NCBI RefSeq assembly: GCF_000001735.4
Contig: NC_003075.7
Location: 14,323,001-14,387,000 of the forward strand
DNA from: Arabidopsis thaliana
Lineage: Eukaryota; Streptophyta; Magnoliopsida; Brassicales; Brassicaceae
Direction of reading: 5' to 3'
Length of the DNA: 64,000 nt
The stretch's first letter is position 1. Each line of letters opens with the position of its first letter. Of the stretch, positions 48,910 through 62,128 are shown one piece after another. A program made the translations under genes and the position numbers. The notes below the pieces were generated by a model, which saw only the letters and a list, made by a program, of their open reading frames with translations, was not told the DNA's origin and did no database searches.

Positions 48910-50090
48910 TCAAGAGATACCTTATGAATTTGATGTGTTGTTAATTTCCAATTATTAAATATAATATATTCCCCTTCTTTTTCTTTAGATATCTTTATTA
49001 GTGGTGCCAGGAGAGATTTAATACAATGATTTAATGCTATAGTTCATAAATTTTGTCAGTGCAATAATTAATTTATTAGTACCACATCCTCATTTTTTGG
49101 GCATAATTTGGCACCACATTTATAAGTTAGATAAAAATAGAATGCCCAGCTGCGATCCATAATACCCACTGTACATCATAATGTTTATATATGTTTCTGA
49201 ATACCATAGTTTACATTGGTAATGCACAAAGGGATTTATATTATTACATTGAGTTATAAATATTATTTGATATTCACTAATATTCAATAAAAATGGTGGT
49301 ACTGCCTCCTCTCAGAATAACTTCGTACTACTAAAATCTTATATGACAAATTGGGTACCAATTATTGAAGTACTGAACTTATCCTCTGAAGCATAATTAC
49401 AAAAAAAAAATGAGGAAATGAGGACAAATTTTGAAAACAGTGGAAGAATCTTTTTAATTTTTCATTCAATTTCAACAAAGTGCAAACAAATTTTTCAGGA
49501 ACTATTTAATATTTTCGTACCAACCAACTGAGAATCAATCTTTAATTCCATACCAAGAACATACACAAAATTATTGTAGTATTAAAAGATCACAGTTTGC
49601 AAAGTGAAACGTTGATTTTTTTTTTTTTTAAAACCTACAAATTTTACTATCAATCCGATAGGATAAAAAAAAAAAAAATTCCACTGTGGTCTTTATTTGG
49701 CCACATCTCCATATACAGATTTGTGACAGAAGCATCTCCGAAATTTTCATGAACCATCATTATTTCGGGTGATATATAGTACTATAACATTAATAAGCCT
49801 TCAATTCTTATTCAAACCTTAATATAGCTAGCTAGGTGTTATATATAGAAACTATAGACCTATTTCTCAGGTTTTCTCATTCTATGAATCACCTAGAATG
49901 AAAAAGATTCCGTTTTGATGAAAAAAGAATCTAAGATGTGAAAAAGTGTAATAAATGGTGAAAAATATATAGATCAAGAAAGAAGAAAAGGGTTGGAGCC
50001 AAAAGAAAGAAGAAGTTAATTTCACTGCCCCCAAAATAGATAACATATGTGTGGGGGAGAGAGGAAGAGAGAGAGAAGACAAAAGTAGTT

Positions 50091-50111
50091 GAGAGAGAGA
50101 GAGAGAGAGAA
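50091..50111. repeat. (GA)n tract
   Basis: About 20 bases of GA repeats within a longer AG-rich block (50050-50130). Confidence 0.9.
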
Positions 50112-51126
50112 AGTGAAGAAGAAGCAGAACAGTGGCAGATGTCCCACAAATTAAGACAGAGCACAAGTTATATAATTGGAGTGGACTGCTCACATTCCAC
50201 ACGAGGGGGCCTCCCTTTATTTAGTTACCCTTCTCTTCTTCTTACTCACTATTTATTAAATTGACCTCTAAATTTTATGTAACTGAGAAGCAAGGATATT
50301 GCAATGGACTACTTAGTTCATCTATATCTTTTTCTGTTAGCCAAAACTTACTTAAAGCACTTACAAGCTACTTGATGAACTAATCCGATATATATAGTTC
50401 AGTTTTTATAGATTTTGCGGCCAACAACAATGCACTGATGAAAGAAGTAAGGATATTGCAATGGACTTCGACACGATACTTGACCAATCAACTAGCTAAA
50501 GACCTAAGAAAGTACATTCAAAGTTTCAGAGTCAACAATATAAGTGTATTAAATGCTTGGTCTATATATGTGTTGCTTTATATCAACTTATTGTTAGTAA
50601 TGTTAGATGAAATGTAATGAGATATCAAATGCAAAATTTTAAACTCAATCATAAGTTTTCACGTTATTTGTAAAAGTTTACTTATCATATTAGTTATGAA
50701 ACAAAAATTAAATCCTAATTAAAATAATAGTTTTTTATAGATTATATACTTAACTATGGTTTTGTTGGTATACCAAAGAAAAGTTATTGAAAAGATATGA
50801 TTACGCAGATTAAAAAAATAGCACTATATTCTTGTGAGTGTTCTCTAATTTGAAGAATCTAATATTCTGTCGAAACATTAGTTAATCATATAATTGTGTC
50901 AACTCAATTTAATCATGTACAAATTTGACATTTGAGTGCTTATAGTACAATTGTAGTAGTCCACATTCTAACTAAATCCTGCTAAAACCTCAGTGCACTA
51001 ATGATAATGTAAACTAATATGAAAACTATTTATTAATTTGATTGGGGACAAATCCATCTAATTAAGAACCTTGGTGGATGCTGTGTTTCACATATATTAT
51101 AATTGGTGGGAGCTGTGTATATATAT

Positions 51127-51164
51127 TGTATCTATATGTCTTTCGACAAAAAAATGTATCTATA
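51127..51164 (+). repeat. oligo(A) micro-insert in a perfect 10-bp direct repeat
   Basis: TGTATCTATA at 51127-51136 and 51155-51164 flanks TGTCTTTCGAC followed by seven A. Confidence 0.7.
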
Positions 51165-54100
51165 AGTCAAAGTTATTTTATAGCTTATCTTCCTTAGCAG
51201 ATCAGCTCTCTATATGTATAATTATTTATAAATATCTAGCCACTCAAACTATAGAATATATATATCCGAGTGTATCTATATGTGCATGACCATTAGCAAA
51301 AGCTATCTTTTCATGTCACATGGGTTCCATTTATGGTAACAATCCATCCCAATTTATAGCCAATAGTGGACAAACATGTGATAACAAGACCACAAACAAA
51401 AATACATAATACAAAATTAAATAATCAATAAAAATGAAAGGACATAAACCAAACCACCATGCCATGAGAGACCAAAACACATGCACATACATGGGAGCCT
51501 ACACAAGCATGTTTTGGCGAATGCCCTAATTTATTTGTCCACCTTGTAACCAACACTTTCACAATCTTATACCCATCGTTGTCTTATAATTCCCAAAAAT
51601 AAATAATAAAGATGAGACATTAACCCATTTTAAGAAAATATACTCCACAAAATTATATATTATCTAACATTTCACATTTTTAAGAGATTTAAGTTACAAT
51701 TGGTCATCGTACTTTCAGGCAAAGGTTATCCTAGACAAAATCTTGAGACTAGTTCAATCAAGATTCAAACATGTTCTTACGTGTTATGTACCTTTAGGGT
51801 TTTTAAAAAATAAAAAATTGTAATAGTAATGACATATATAGCAGTGATGTAGATTAAACATGGCCTAATTTCCATGTATACGTCATACGTATATATATTG
51901 TCCATCCCATGAACGTAAAACTTAAATATTTATCAAATTAACTTAGAATAGTTAAGTGAAGATAGTTAAATGTTTATCATATTATAAATTCGAACTCAGT
52001 ACTATACGTTTAGCGCAATATTCATATAGCAAAATCTGGAACTTGTATCTACCACACAACTTCTGCAGTGATGATAAAAAAATATGAGGTACCGACCCAA
52101 CATGTTCTTGTTCTGAATTTATAAATTATAATTAACTTACTAAATATTATATAGATACGTACATATTGCAAGTTGCATGTATATATGATATTAATATATA
52201 AAGAATTTTTGTATATTAAGAAGATGTCGTAAGTATGATTTATGAACACATGACTTGCCTGTGGGACACTCTTTTCTCCACATGTTTCCCTTTTCTTGCT
52301 CTTTTTAGGGCTTTTTCACCAGACCTTTTGTTCTTTCTTTCTTTCTCAATTCACATGTCTTGATTTTGAAATATGTAGACCCAATAACTTGACTCTCCTT
52401 AATTATTTGACCAACACGATTAAACCTGTAAGGGTAAAATAAGCAAATCATCGATTATGATATATGGATATATGCTGCTGTTTTTTTTGTTTCAATACGT
52501 CTAGAGTCAGATTGGATTTAGATCTTTATCATTGACCATTGTAGGGATCTCACATGAAAATGAGAAAGAAAGAAGAACAAAAAACTAGAAAACCTACAAT
52601 AATGTGGGTGATCGACTCATTGACCATTGACTTTTAGTCCAAAGTCGATAAACCTTATATAAGAGTCCAGTAATTATTCAAATAATGTGGTCTAAATCTG
52701 TGCTGTTGTTGATTCTAAAGTGGGTTTCAGTTTGAGATGAAAACGCCACAATCTCGAAGAAACACTAACGATCTTGAAGACCAATTCATGCATTGCCAAT
52801 TGGTTTTCATTTTGAGACTCATATAACTTAAACACGAACAAATTCACATAGAATTTTGAACGAAGAACTGAAGATAAATACAGATGATTTCTCAAGTTCA
52901 TCAACCAAACTGTTAGATGTACATCTCCGTGGATGAAACCGTTAAAATTCACTACATTGGATTAGAAACCCAATCACTTATCTGATATTTTTTGTCGGAT
53001 AATTCCATTTCTGATTATCCGGAAACCAAGCCGTTTCAAGGACCGTAAAAGTATATATATATTGGTTAATTAAGTCTATGTTCGTTTCTAGTTAGGGTTA
53101 GCCTTTTCTGATGTCTGAAGGATACCCAAGGCCATCGTCCCATGGTTTTTAAATGGATAAACATGGCCTAATAATAGTCGCCATGTAAAATAAAATCAAA
53201 AGAATGAATCGGCCCATTTCAAGGACTCACTTACCTAGGCAAGGAGAATTTTAACTTTACTATTCATGTAAGTTGTAAATGGGCCTAGTGTAATGAATAA
53301 AAAGTCCATTATGGATTCTAACCAACTTTTAGACGACAGATAGAAGACCAAACCATTGCTCACCAAACGTTGACAAAAATTTATCACTAAAATACTGCTA
53401 AATCATGATTATAATAACTTTGTAAGTAAATCAAATTGAAAGTCTTCCACTAAAAAAAAAAAAACTTTCTAAATCTATTATAAAGATCAAAGTCAGTAAA
53501 AACCGGAATGGACGTTATCTGGCATAGTCTTGGACCCAAGCCCACGCCAATTCTCTTAGATTTTTTTTTTTTTTGGGACAAAATACATTCAAGTCAAAAC
53601 CAGCAAAATGGATTTGGATCGATCCAGTAAATTACCAAAAGAACCACCTTGCTGATCCCAAAAGCATATAGAGTTCACGTGCAAAAACAAGGTACCCAAT
53701 AATTGAAAATCTTGAGGTAATAAAATCGTGTAGAAGAAAAAACGACGAACAAGTGTACGGCGAATTGAAGAAGAAGGACCGCAAGGGAAAACAAATGGCC
53801 GAAGACTTTTTAGTTCCATAAACATATAAGAGATACGTGACCTCACTCTAGATTCTCTTCTTCATCTACCTTTTTTAACTTCTCTAGCTCGTTAAAACTT
53901 TTCAAATAGCTTTTTCAATTTCCACCATTTATAATGTATCTCGTTACATTATTACTTTTACATCACCGTATATTTTAGAATAAACCTTTATCTTTTTAGT
54001 TGAAGCATTTTACTTCATTCATAAATTAAGTAATTTTCAAATTCGAAACGAAATCCAAAATTTACAACTATAGTGTTAAATTTGTCTTCCTTAATAAACA

Positions 54101-54684
54101 CAAGTTCATGAAATTCAACTTTTGGAAAATGGTGATGATAAATTTGGCTTTGGGTTTCAATTTTTTTTTACATAAGTTTCACTTTCACATATCTTTAAAC
54201 TAGACGTTTGAATATTAAACATCAATCTCCACTGAGTGATGAATAGAAGTAAACAGGCGTATAAGAAGAATATGATAAAATTGATAAGAAAAATATTCCT
54301 TTTGCTATAATCTTCAAAGAAAAATAAAATAGGTTGGCTGGTCTCAACTCTCCAGAAATTTCGTTTTCAACTTTACAGATTTACATAGTTTTGGGTAGAG
54401 AAAATGACAAAGCCTGTGAACTAAAAATTGACATGTTAGTGCTCCAGTGAAGTGGAATCTCTGCCTGCAATATCTCTTTTATCTAAAACAGAATTACTTT
54501 TTTTTTTAATCTTTATTTCTCAAAAGAGTTCATAGTTTCAGATGAAAATATGGGGTTGCGATATTTTGGAGTTTTGGACTATATAGTTTGAATTTTTGGA
54601 CTATGCTAATTGGTAAATATGTTCATGAATAGCAAACGTTTTTTTCTTCTAACGATTATTTATCATACAACAATTTTTTACGCA

Positions 54685-54730
54685 ACATTTTGAGTTATTC
54701 TTTGACAAAAAAAAACACATTTTGAGTTAT
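54685..54730 (+). repeat. oligo(A) micro-insert in a perfect 14-bp direct repeat
   Basis: ACATTTTGAGTTAT at 54685-54698 and 54717-54730 flanks TCTTTGAC followed by nine A and a C. The head is nearly the same as that of the insert at 51137. Confidence 0.8.
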
Positions 54731-55685
54731 ATTAAACTATATATAGAATATAATTTTATATCATCATTATTTGCTTATAATATAAGGCGGCCAAGAGCGT
54801 TACGTTCTCCTTTCCACTGTATTTTACTGCCAATTTTTCCCTTTTACCAGAACTTTATAAAAAGTTAATTAAGTTGGGTTTCCAAGGCATATACATATCG
54901 CATCATAATATGTAGAAACAATAGACAACACATCATAATGTATAAGAAAATATATTACAAGAAAATTTCGAAGCAAAAAATACAGTGTTAAGTTAACACT
55001 GTTAAGCAGTTGTTTAATTCAAGACTTTGTAACTTTTTCTATTCAATAATGACGTTAAGAGAAAAAGAATTTATTTTCAGTTCCTCTTCTCTTACTAGTT
55101 TCTTTTTATAGAAACCAAAATAAAGTTACTGATCTAATTTTTAAAAAGGGACAATTGCATGGGAATGTCAATATGATTACGCAAACAACTTCTGCAGATA
55201 AAAATGGTTTGCAGAAAATGGAAAGCACCTATCCATCATAGCTATCTTGGAAGTCTCGTTATTTCAAAAATATTTCTCTCCTTTTTATTTTCAGCTACTT
55301 ATTAATTCCATAATATTTTTATATTAATATATTTCAAAAAAATCCAGATTTTATTTCTATTTTTAGAACTATAAATCAAGAAATTATCTATGTAATGTTA
55401 AATTCCTATTTTTTTTTAGTTATTATAGAAACTGAAAATGGTCTAATTCATACGAAGTCGATTTTTCTCACGGCATATTATGTAAACCATGAATGTATTT
55501 TATTAGTGATTCGTAAACCCTAAGTTTCATATACAATAAAAACAAAAATGGAACCTAAATTACGAATAACCTTTATCACTATACGATAAAGTATAAAACA
55601 CTAATAAATGGACCCTATTACGACCAATCGTACCAATATTTGGTCGTATCTTTCATTTTTATTTATTTACAGATTTGTAAATTTT

Positions 55686-55724
55686 AAAATAGACACTTTT
55701 GTGTTGGTCAATAAAAAAATAGAC
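55686..55724 (+). repeat. oligo(A) micro-insert in a 9-bp direct repeat
   Basis: AAAATAGAC at 55686-55694 and 55716-55724 flanks 21 bases ending GGTCAATAAA, merging with the A of the second copy. Confidence 0.5.
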
Positions 55725-55817
55725 TAAAATAAAAAATGTATTTACAAGTGAAACCAAACTAAAACCATTATGAGAAAGAATCTCACAAAATTGACCAGAG
55801 TAAAGAGAGAGACAAAA

Positions 55818-57340
55818 ATGGGTCGAGCAACGAGGTGGTTCAAGGGTTTGTTCGGAATCAAACCTTCCTCTTGTTCCGGCACCGACTCCGGCACTATTTC
55901 TAACCGCCTTGACCGCTCTTTATGCGACAGCTACGAGACTATACCACCTAACATCTCCGAGAAAGAAGCTGCGTGGCTAAGGTCCTTCTACGCAGCGGGA
56001 GAGGAGGAAAAAGAGCGTAGAACGCATGCAATTGCGGTTGCTGCCGCGACAGCTGCTGCAGCTGACGCAGCGGTTGCGGCGGCTAAAGCGGCTGCTGCGG
56101 TTGTTAGGCTCCAAGGTCAAGGCAAGAGTGGTCCGTTAGGAGGTGGCAAAAGCCGTGAGCATCGTGCTGCTATGCAGATCCAATGTGCCTTTAGAGGCTA
56201 CTTGGTACTAACACAATTTTTCAATTTTTCTAATCATTTCAATATTTTTAATCTTTATGTATTTGAGCCGTTACATTTTTGTAACGTAAAAGGCGAGAAA
56301 AGCGTTGAGAGCGTTGAGAGGAGTGGTGAAGATTCAAGCTTTAGTGAGAGGTTTTTTGGTACGGAATCAAGCGGCGGCGACTCTCCGGAGTATGGAAGCA
56401 CTTGTTAGAGCTCAGAAAACTGTTAAGATTCAAAGAGCTCTCCGTCGTAACGGAAATGCTGCTCCGGCGAGAAAATCCACGGTAACACTTACTTTTCCGG
56501 TTTGGCCGTACCGAGTTTATTTATTTATTTTTATATTAAGCATACTTAGCAATCAAATCTGTTTAGAGTTCCATAATTTGATATATCAAACATAGAGATC
56601 ATTTTAAATAATTTTCTCGGGTCAAAAGAAAATAATCTTAAAATGTAAAAAGATTGAAACTGTTTAACCTTTATGTAAAAAGTTGAAATCTTCTTAAACT
56701 AGTTTGTAAGCAGATAAACACTTTTTTAACTAGGCTGTAAAAGTGTTGATGTAACTTTTTACAGGAAAGATTCTCCGGATCTTTGGAGAATCGAAACAAC
56801 GGCGAAGAGACAGCTAAGATAGTGGAGGTAGATACAGGGACCCGACCCGGGACTTACAGAATCCGAGCACCCGTTTTATCCGGGTCGGATTTCTTAGACA
56901 ACCCGTTTCGACGTACGCTTTCTTCACCGCTCTCGGGTCGAGTCCCACCGCGTCTATCAATGCCTAAACCTGAATGGGAAGAGTGCAGTAGCAAGTTCCC
57001 GACGGCGCAGAGCACACCTCGTTTTTCTGGTGGGTCTCCGGCGAGGAGCGTGTGCTGCTCTGGTGGCGGAGTAGAGGCGGAGGTGGATACAGAGGCTGAT
57101 GCTAACCGGTTCTGTTTCTTGTCGGGGGAATTTAACTCGGGTTACATGGCGGATACAACGTCGTTTAGGGCGAAACTGAGGTCGCATAGTGCACCGAGAC
57201 AGAGACCAGAGAGTAATGCTTCAGCTGGCGGATGGAGGAGGAGTATCGGCGGCGGTGGTGTTAGGATGCAGAGACAGTCGTGTTCGGGTGTCAGAGAAGC
57301 TGTGGTCGGGAATATCGAGAGGCGTAGGATGCGTTGGTGA
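55818..57340 (+). CDS. IQD25: IQ67-domain protein IQD25 (3 exons)
   Basis: Calmodulin-binding scaffold of the IQD family, generally on microtubules, plasma membrane or in the nucleus. Exons 55818-56204, 56293-56481 and 56765-57340, all GT..AG, give 383 aa from the family-typical [13 protein letters not shown] start. An in-frame ATG at 55770 would add 16 residues (399 aa), and annotation may use it. An Ala-rich helix (about 85-110) precedes the IQ67 region: [19 protein letters not shown] (first IQ), [14 protein letters not shown] (second) and a third near [10 protein letters not shown]. The phase-0 intron between GYL and ARK splits the first IQ motif, a hallmark of the family. The C-terminal third is Ser/Arg/Gly-rich and basic, with [10 protein letters not shown] and [16 protein letters not shown], which resembles the conserved SYMA/RSQSAPRQR block of IQDs. 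Confidence 0.94.
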
Positions 57341-58018
57341 TTCTTATTTCCATAATTATTATCCGTTTAGTTTTGGTTAATTAGGGGAGTAATGTTATTA
57401 ATTTAATATAGTTTGATATTATTATAGTTTTCTAAGTTTCACTGACAAAATTTAAAATTGTTGTTTCTTGTATGCTACATATTCTATTTCTATGTAAGTT
57501 TTTTGCTACGGATAATTTACATTTTTATTAGCTTAACTAAAATTATCCGAGTTTTTTTATATTCGGTGTTGAGAAAACGGTACTGATCGGTTAGTAAACA
57601 ATTATTGGTTCGGTTAAATATACCAAACCAATATTATCGGCTACAACGCATGCAAGAGACTATTTTGTAAACAACCACTTAAACATAAACACGTGTTAAC
57701 GCGATTCACATCAACGCGTGTGGAAAAAGGAAAGTTGCTTCCTTCGTTCTTAATCCCTTCTCTGTGAACACAAAAACGCGAAATAACAAACAAAAACCAA
57801 TACAAGTGATTTCCATTATTTCTCGTCTACGTATACAATTGATCTTCCCCCATCTCCAATTCAGATTTGGACAGAGGTATTTTTTGATCCGATTCTTACG
57901 AATCCTGAATCTTCCTCGTAGATTAATCGATCGATCGGTTCTTAATTCGCGGAAAATTGTTTCAGTAACCTGTGATCGTGTCGGTTGGGGTAGAAGAGAT
58001 CGAAGTGGGAGCAAAATC
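57341..58018. other. IQD25 3' UTR and SNF7.1 promoter/leader
   Basis: The spacer has no ORF worth calling. The last 200 bases have leader-like composition. Confidence 0.5.
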
Positions 58019-59342
58019 ATGATGAATCGGCTATTCGGGAAACCCAAGCAGGAGGCTAATGCTCTCCAAACTTTAGACAAGCTTAACGAGGTATCATCTA
58101 CTTATCTACTTCTCTCTCTCAATTTACGTTCGATCTGAAAGAAATATCGATCTCTCTGTGTACTGATCTCTGTACTGTTTGTTTAATCTTAAACTTAAAT
58201 CACCATAAGACATCACTTCAAATCCGATTCTCGTTTATATTTAATACTCAAAAACGATTGAATTGGGGATTTCTGAGTACAATTTATATGATCGTTTGCT
58301 TTTAAACCATATTCAAATTTTGTTGATTTGTTCATTGCAGACGCTTGAGATGCTAGAGAAAAAGGAGAAAGTACTCTTGAAGAAAGCTGGTGCAGAGGTT
58401 GAGAAGGCAAAAGAATACTCCCGGGCTAAGAACAAACGAGGTATGACCTCTTATTTATTATGACTCATGTGTGTTGCTAATCACTGGAGTACTTAAAAGC
58501 TGTATTGGGTTTTTGCAGCGGCTATACAGTGTTTGAAAAGGAAGAGGTTATATGAGGGACAAGTCGAACAGCTTGGGAATTTCCAGCTCCGTATTCATGA
58601 TCAAGTGAGTTTGTTTTAAGATTGTTAACTATAAACTATATAGCAGTAATTAGATGAATTTATTGGGATCTTATATCTTTTTGTCATACAGATGATTATG
58701 TTAGAAGGTGCAAAAGCAACAACCGAAACTGTTGATGCATTGAGGAGTGGAGCTTCTGCAATGAAGGCAATGCAGAAAGCAACGTAAGTGTTCATCACAT
58801 TTTCACCATATTACTCTTTACTACCATTTTAACCGTCATCAGTTCTGGGAATCGTTAATACGAGCTTGGTATTCAAAATACTTATGCTTTTCTTGTGCTT
58901 GAATGCTTTAACATTTCTAGTGCCTGACTAACTCAAAACACAATATTTTGCAGAAATATTGATGATGTGGATAAGACCATGGACGAGATCAATGAGCAAA
59001 CCGAGAACATGAAACAGATCCAAGAAGCATTGGCGACTCCAATGGGGGCAGCGGCTGACTTCGACGAGGTAACTTTCTTGTACCCAAATGATCATATATT
59101 TTTCAACTAATAATGACTTTTGTCTAAGAAAAACTTCTCTTTGATAGGATGAGCTTGCAGCAGAGCTTGATGAACTAGAAAGTGAAGAGCTTGAATCGCA
59201 ACTTCTACAGCCGGCAACAACAGCTCCTCCATTGCCTTCAGTTCCAGTGCCTGCAGGGCGTCAACCGGCTCGTCCTGTTCCCCAGAAGCGGACTGCTGAG
59301 GAAGAAGAACTCGCTGCATTACAGGCTGAGATGGCCCTCTAA
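58019..59342 (+). CDS. SNF7.1: ESCRT-III subunit SNF7.1 (VPS32/CHMP4-type, 6 coding exons)
   Basis: Core filament-forming subunit of ESCRT-III, acting at endosomes in sorting into multivesicular bodies (At4g29160). Coding exons 58019-58090, 58341-58440, 58519-58604, 58692-58783, 58954-59068 and 59148-59342, all GT..AG, total 660 nt and 219 aa. The N-terminal helices are basic (MMNRLFGKPKQE, then RAKNKRAAIQCLKRKRLYEG). The C-terminal half is acidic and autoinhibitory (DFDEDELAAELDELESEELE). The extreme C-terminus EEEELAALQAEMAL has the AxLxxL-type helix used by Snf7 proteins to contact partners such as ALIX/Bro1. Two tandem ATGs start the frame; I took the first, giving MMNRLF. All splice phases agree and nothing is missing. 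Confidence 0.97.
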
Positions 59343-59984
59343 GGTCTCTTCTATCTATAATCAAAGCAAAATCAATCAATTTGCTTACAGACTATGGATT
59401 TGTAATTTAACTAGTTTTGCAATTGGCTTGGTTTAACTGCAGGTTATTCACCTCTCCGAGCAGAGACATGTATGCATTGATAGACACGAACAGACGATGT
59501 ATATAAGGATCTGAATCAGATTAATTCGGAGCGAAAAACTTTTATAATCCCCGTCGTTAATGTTATCTGCAATTTGAGTGTTCTTCACATAATTTATCTT
59601 TTGTAATTTTTGTATCTTTTTATGACACTTTTTCCTTTGGTTAATAATCACTTTACTCCTATGTTCATCACTTTCGCCTGATAAGACTACTCATGAATAG
59701 TCAACCATATACGTTGACTTCGCTGCTTTAACAAACATCATGCCGTTTTGGTACCATAAAATTGGACTCCGTGTCGTTTTAAGGTTAAATTCAAATTAAT
59801 TGGAATAAAAAATGAAACAGAAAGCGAGGGATAATAACCCGCTTAAGTTTTCAAGGCTTCTTCTACAATTCTCTCATTTCGAATTTGATAAAGAGAGGAG
59901 ACGATAGTGAGGGAAGAGAGTGAGAGAGAGCTGTAGCAGTGTTTGAAATCCTTTGGATTGCATCACCAGGAGCAAGAGATCACG
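59343..59984. other. SNF7.1 3' UTR and MND1 promoter/leader
   Basis: The spacer has no separate gene. An AG-rich leader (59890-59980) precedes MND1. Confidence 0.5.
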
Positions 59985-62128
59985 ATGGTAATATACTCTG
60001 GACGAATGTTCTCTACTTGTGATTTTGTTTCGCTAATGAACCTCTGTGATTTGTGCATTTTCCTGGGAAGATCGAGTGATTATTCTCTATGATTCTATGA
60101 ATCGTGATTATCTTACACTGATGATCTTAGCTTGTGATTCTTCGACTTACAAGAGAATTTTGGATGTATTGATTCGACCTATTTGTTTGAATGTTTAGTA
60201 GTCATCGTTATGTGTTTCTCTTACTCTTCGAAGAAATTTGTTTAAACTTATCGTTCATCGGTAGTAATGTTTCTATCTTCCGTAGTTCATTACAAATTTG
60301 TGTGAGGAATTTCCGCAAACACTTGGACTGCATGACGCGAATCGATAGGTTCTCGAATTAGCATTTATCTAGCAGCCAATTCTCGCAATCAGTGTAGTCG
60401 CTGAGTTGACTGTATATATTTTTGACATTTTCGATCTGGAAACTATTTGTTGACAGATCATTTGTTGGATTTCGTCATTGAAGCTCTGAAGTTTTTTTTC
60501 GTCATTCTCGTATCAACTGAATCGCTGCTTTCTATTGTTGATGATATTCAGTCTAAGAAACGGGGACTTTCGCTGGAGGAGAAACGAGAGAAGATGCTTC
60601 AGATATTCTATGAGTCTCAAGACTTCTTCCTAGTGAGCACTTTCTTTAGTTTTTACAACTTGCTAATTTTTGGACGCCTTTGAACTAGCTTTATCTACCA
60701 AGTGATCTGATATCTAGAGTCGTGAAGTGCATATACTGCCTAAATTTGTTGCTATTGAACTTTTGGGTTTGTGATACAAGCACTTATGGGTCTCTACTTT
60801 TGTAAAAAAATTTCAGCTAAAGGAACTTGAGAAGATGGGGCCGAAGAAGGGTGTAATTAGTCAGTCTGTGAAAGATGTTATCCAGAGTTTAGTCGATGAT
60901 GATCTTGTTGCGAAAGACAAGATTGGAATTTCTGTGAGTAGCTTAGTGTTCCTATGTTGGATCTTTTTATTTCATTTGTTGCCATATAGTCCTTGTCTCT
61001 GTTATATGTTGTTTGACGGTGTTCATTATTTTGCAAATGAAGATCTACTTTTGGAGCCTTCCCAGCTGTGCTGGCAATCAAGTGAGTCACCGTTCTGTAT
61101 CCTGAGATGACATCAAAAAGATTCATATTAATTTGAGCATAGCGAAATTCATTGTTTCTGATCTCATTTTGAATGAACAGCTTAGGAGTGTTCGCCAGAA
61201 ACTTGAATCTGATCTTCAGGGTAGTAACAAAAGGTTAGCAGAACTTGTTGATCAGTGTGAGGCCCTAAAGAAGGGAAGGGAAGAATCGGTAAGTATTTTC
61301 AGTATTGTAGAATTAATGCTCGAATAAGCTTACGTGTGCTTTTCACCAGAATTGCTGTTCTTGCTGCAGGAGGAACGAACAGAGGCCTTGACGCAACTCA
61401 AAGATATTGAAAAGAAACACAAAGATCTGAAGGTCAGATTATACAGACTATCTGTTTGCATAGAGCTATTCACATGCTTAACAAGTTGCTAACAGTTTCT
61501 TCTTCTTAAACAGAACGAGATGGTACAATTTGCTGACAACGATCCAGCTACTTTGGAGGCAAAGAGTTAAGTTCTGCATAATACGTTACTTTTGTTTTGT
61601 GTTAGATCTCCTATATGGTTTTCCCGGTCTTCGTGGAGCAGAAATAAGAATCAATCTTGTGCTTTACTAGCTGTATCAATGTGTATATTCCTTCTAATTT
61701 TGACAGGGAATGCAATTGAAGTTGCTCACCAGTCGGCTAACAGATGGACAGGTATTTCATTTCTAAAACTTGGGAATGTGTTTTCAGTTTTAATACTTAC
61801 GTAATTTTCACTGCAGCCTAGATTATAATTCTTTCAAACTTACTCAGATAACATCTTCACACTGCGACAATGGTGTTCAAACAACTTCCCCCAGGCCAAG
61901 GAACAGCTAGAACATCTATACACGGAGGTATCTTCCAGATCTTTTCACTTCAAAAGGCTATAAATTCCACATTTCACATTCTCATACATGAAGGAGAGAC
62001 TAAATCAGCTGGGTAACTTTCAGGCGGGAATCACTGAGGACTTTGATTACATAGAGTTATCATCATTCCCTTTGAGCTCATCCCATGAAGCTGATACCGC
62101 AAAGCAGCTAGTACAAGATGAAGCTTAG
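59985..62128 (+). CDS. MND1: meiotic recombination protein MND1 (10 coding exons, ATG alone on the first)
   Basis: Partner of HOP2/AHP2. The heterodimer stimulates DMC1/RAD51 strand invasion in meiosis (At4g29170). Coding exons: 59985-59987 (only the ATG), 60552-60632, 60817-60933, 61043-61081, 61181-61288, 61370-61432, 61514-61565, 61707-61751, 61848-61927 and 62024-62128, totalling 693 nt and 230 aa. The N-terminal winged helix begins [20 protein letters not shown] and includes [20 protein letters not shown] and FWSLPS. A long coiled coil (about 85-150) contains [20 protein letters not shown] and [17 protein letters not shown]. The C-terminal helical cap is [14 protein letters not shown] and is followed by an acidic tail. 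The first intron (564 bp) splits the start codon from the rest, so the leader and intron must be spliced for any product. Confidence 0.96.

Larger units (their letters stand above)
47747..55769. other. 8 kb of gene-free DNA between MATE and IQD25
   Basis: No gene is supported on either strand. It holds a composition island at 48230-48450, a 27-bp tandem duplication, a GA tract at 50091-50111 with AG-rich sequence around it, and several direct-repeat-flanked oligo(A) inserts. Minus-strand frames at 52952-52692 and 53846-53589 did not resemble any family I know. Confidence 0.5.

Noticed and set aside
52692..52952. 86-codon minus-strand frame
   Set aside because: No domain, no splice partners and no promoter cue. 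Probably chance.
53589..53846. 85-codon minus-strand frame, possibly retroelement-derived
   Set aside because: A phrase (LLPQDFQLLGTLF) seemed protein-like, but no family motif could be confirmed.
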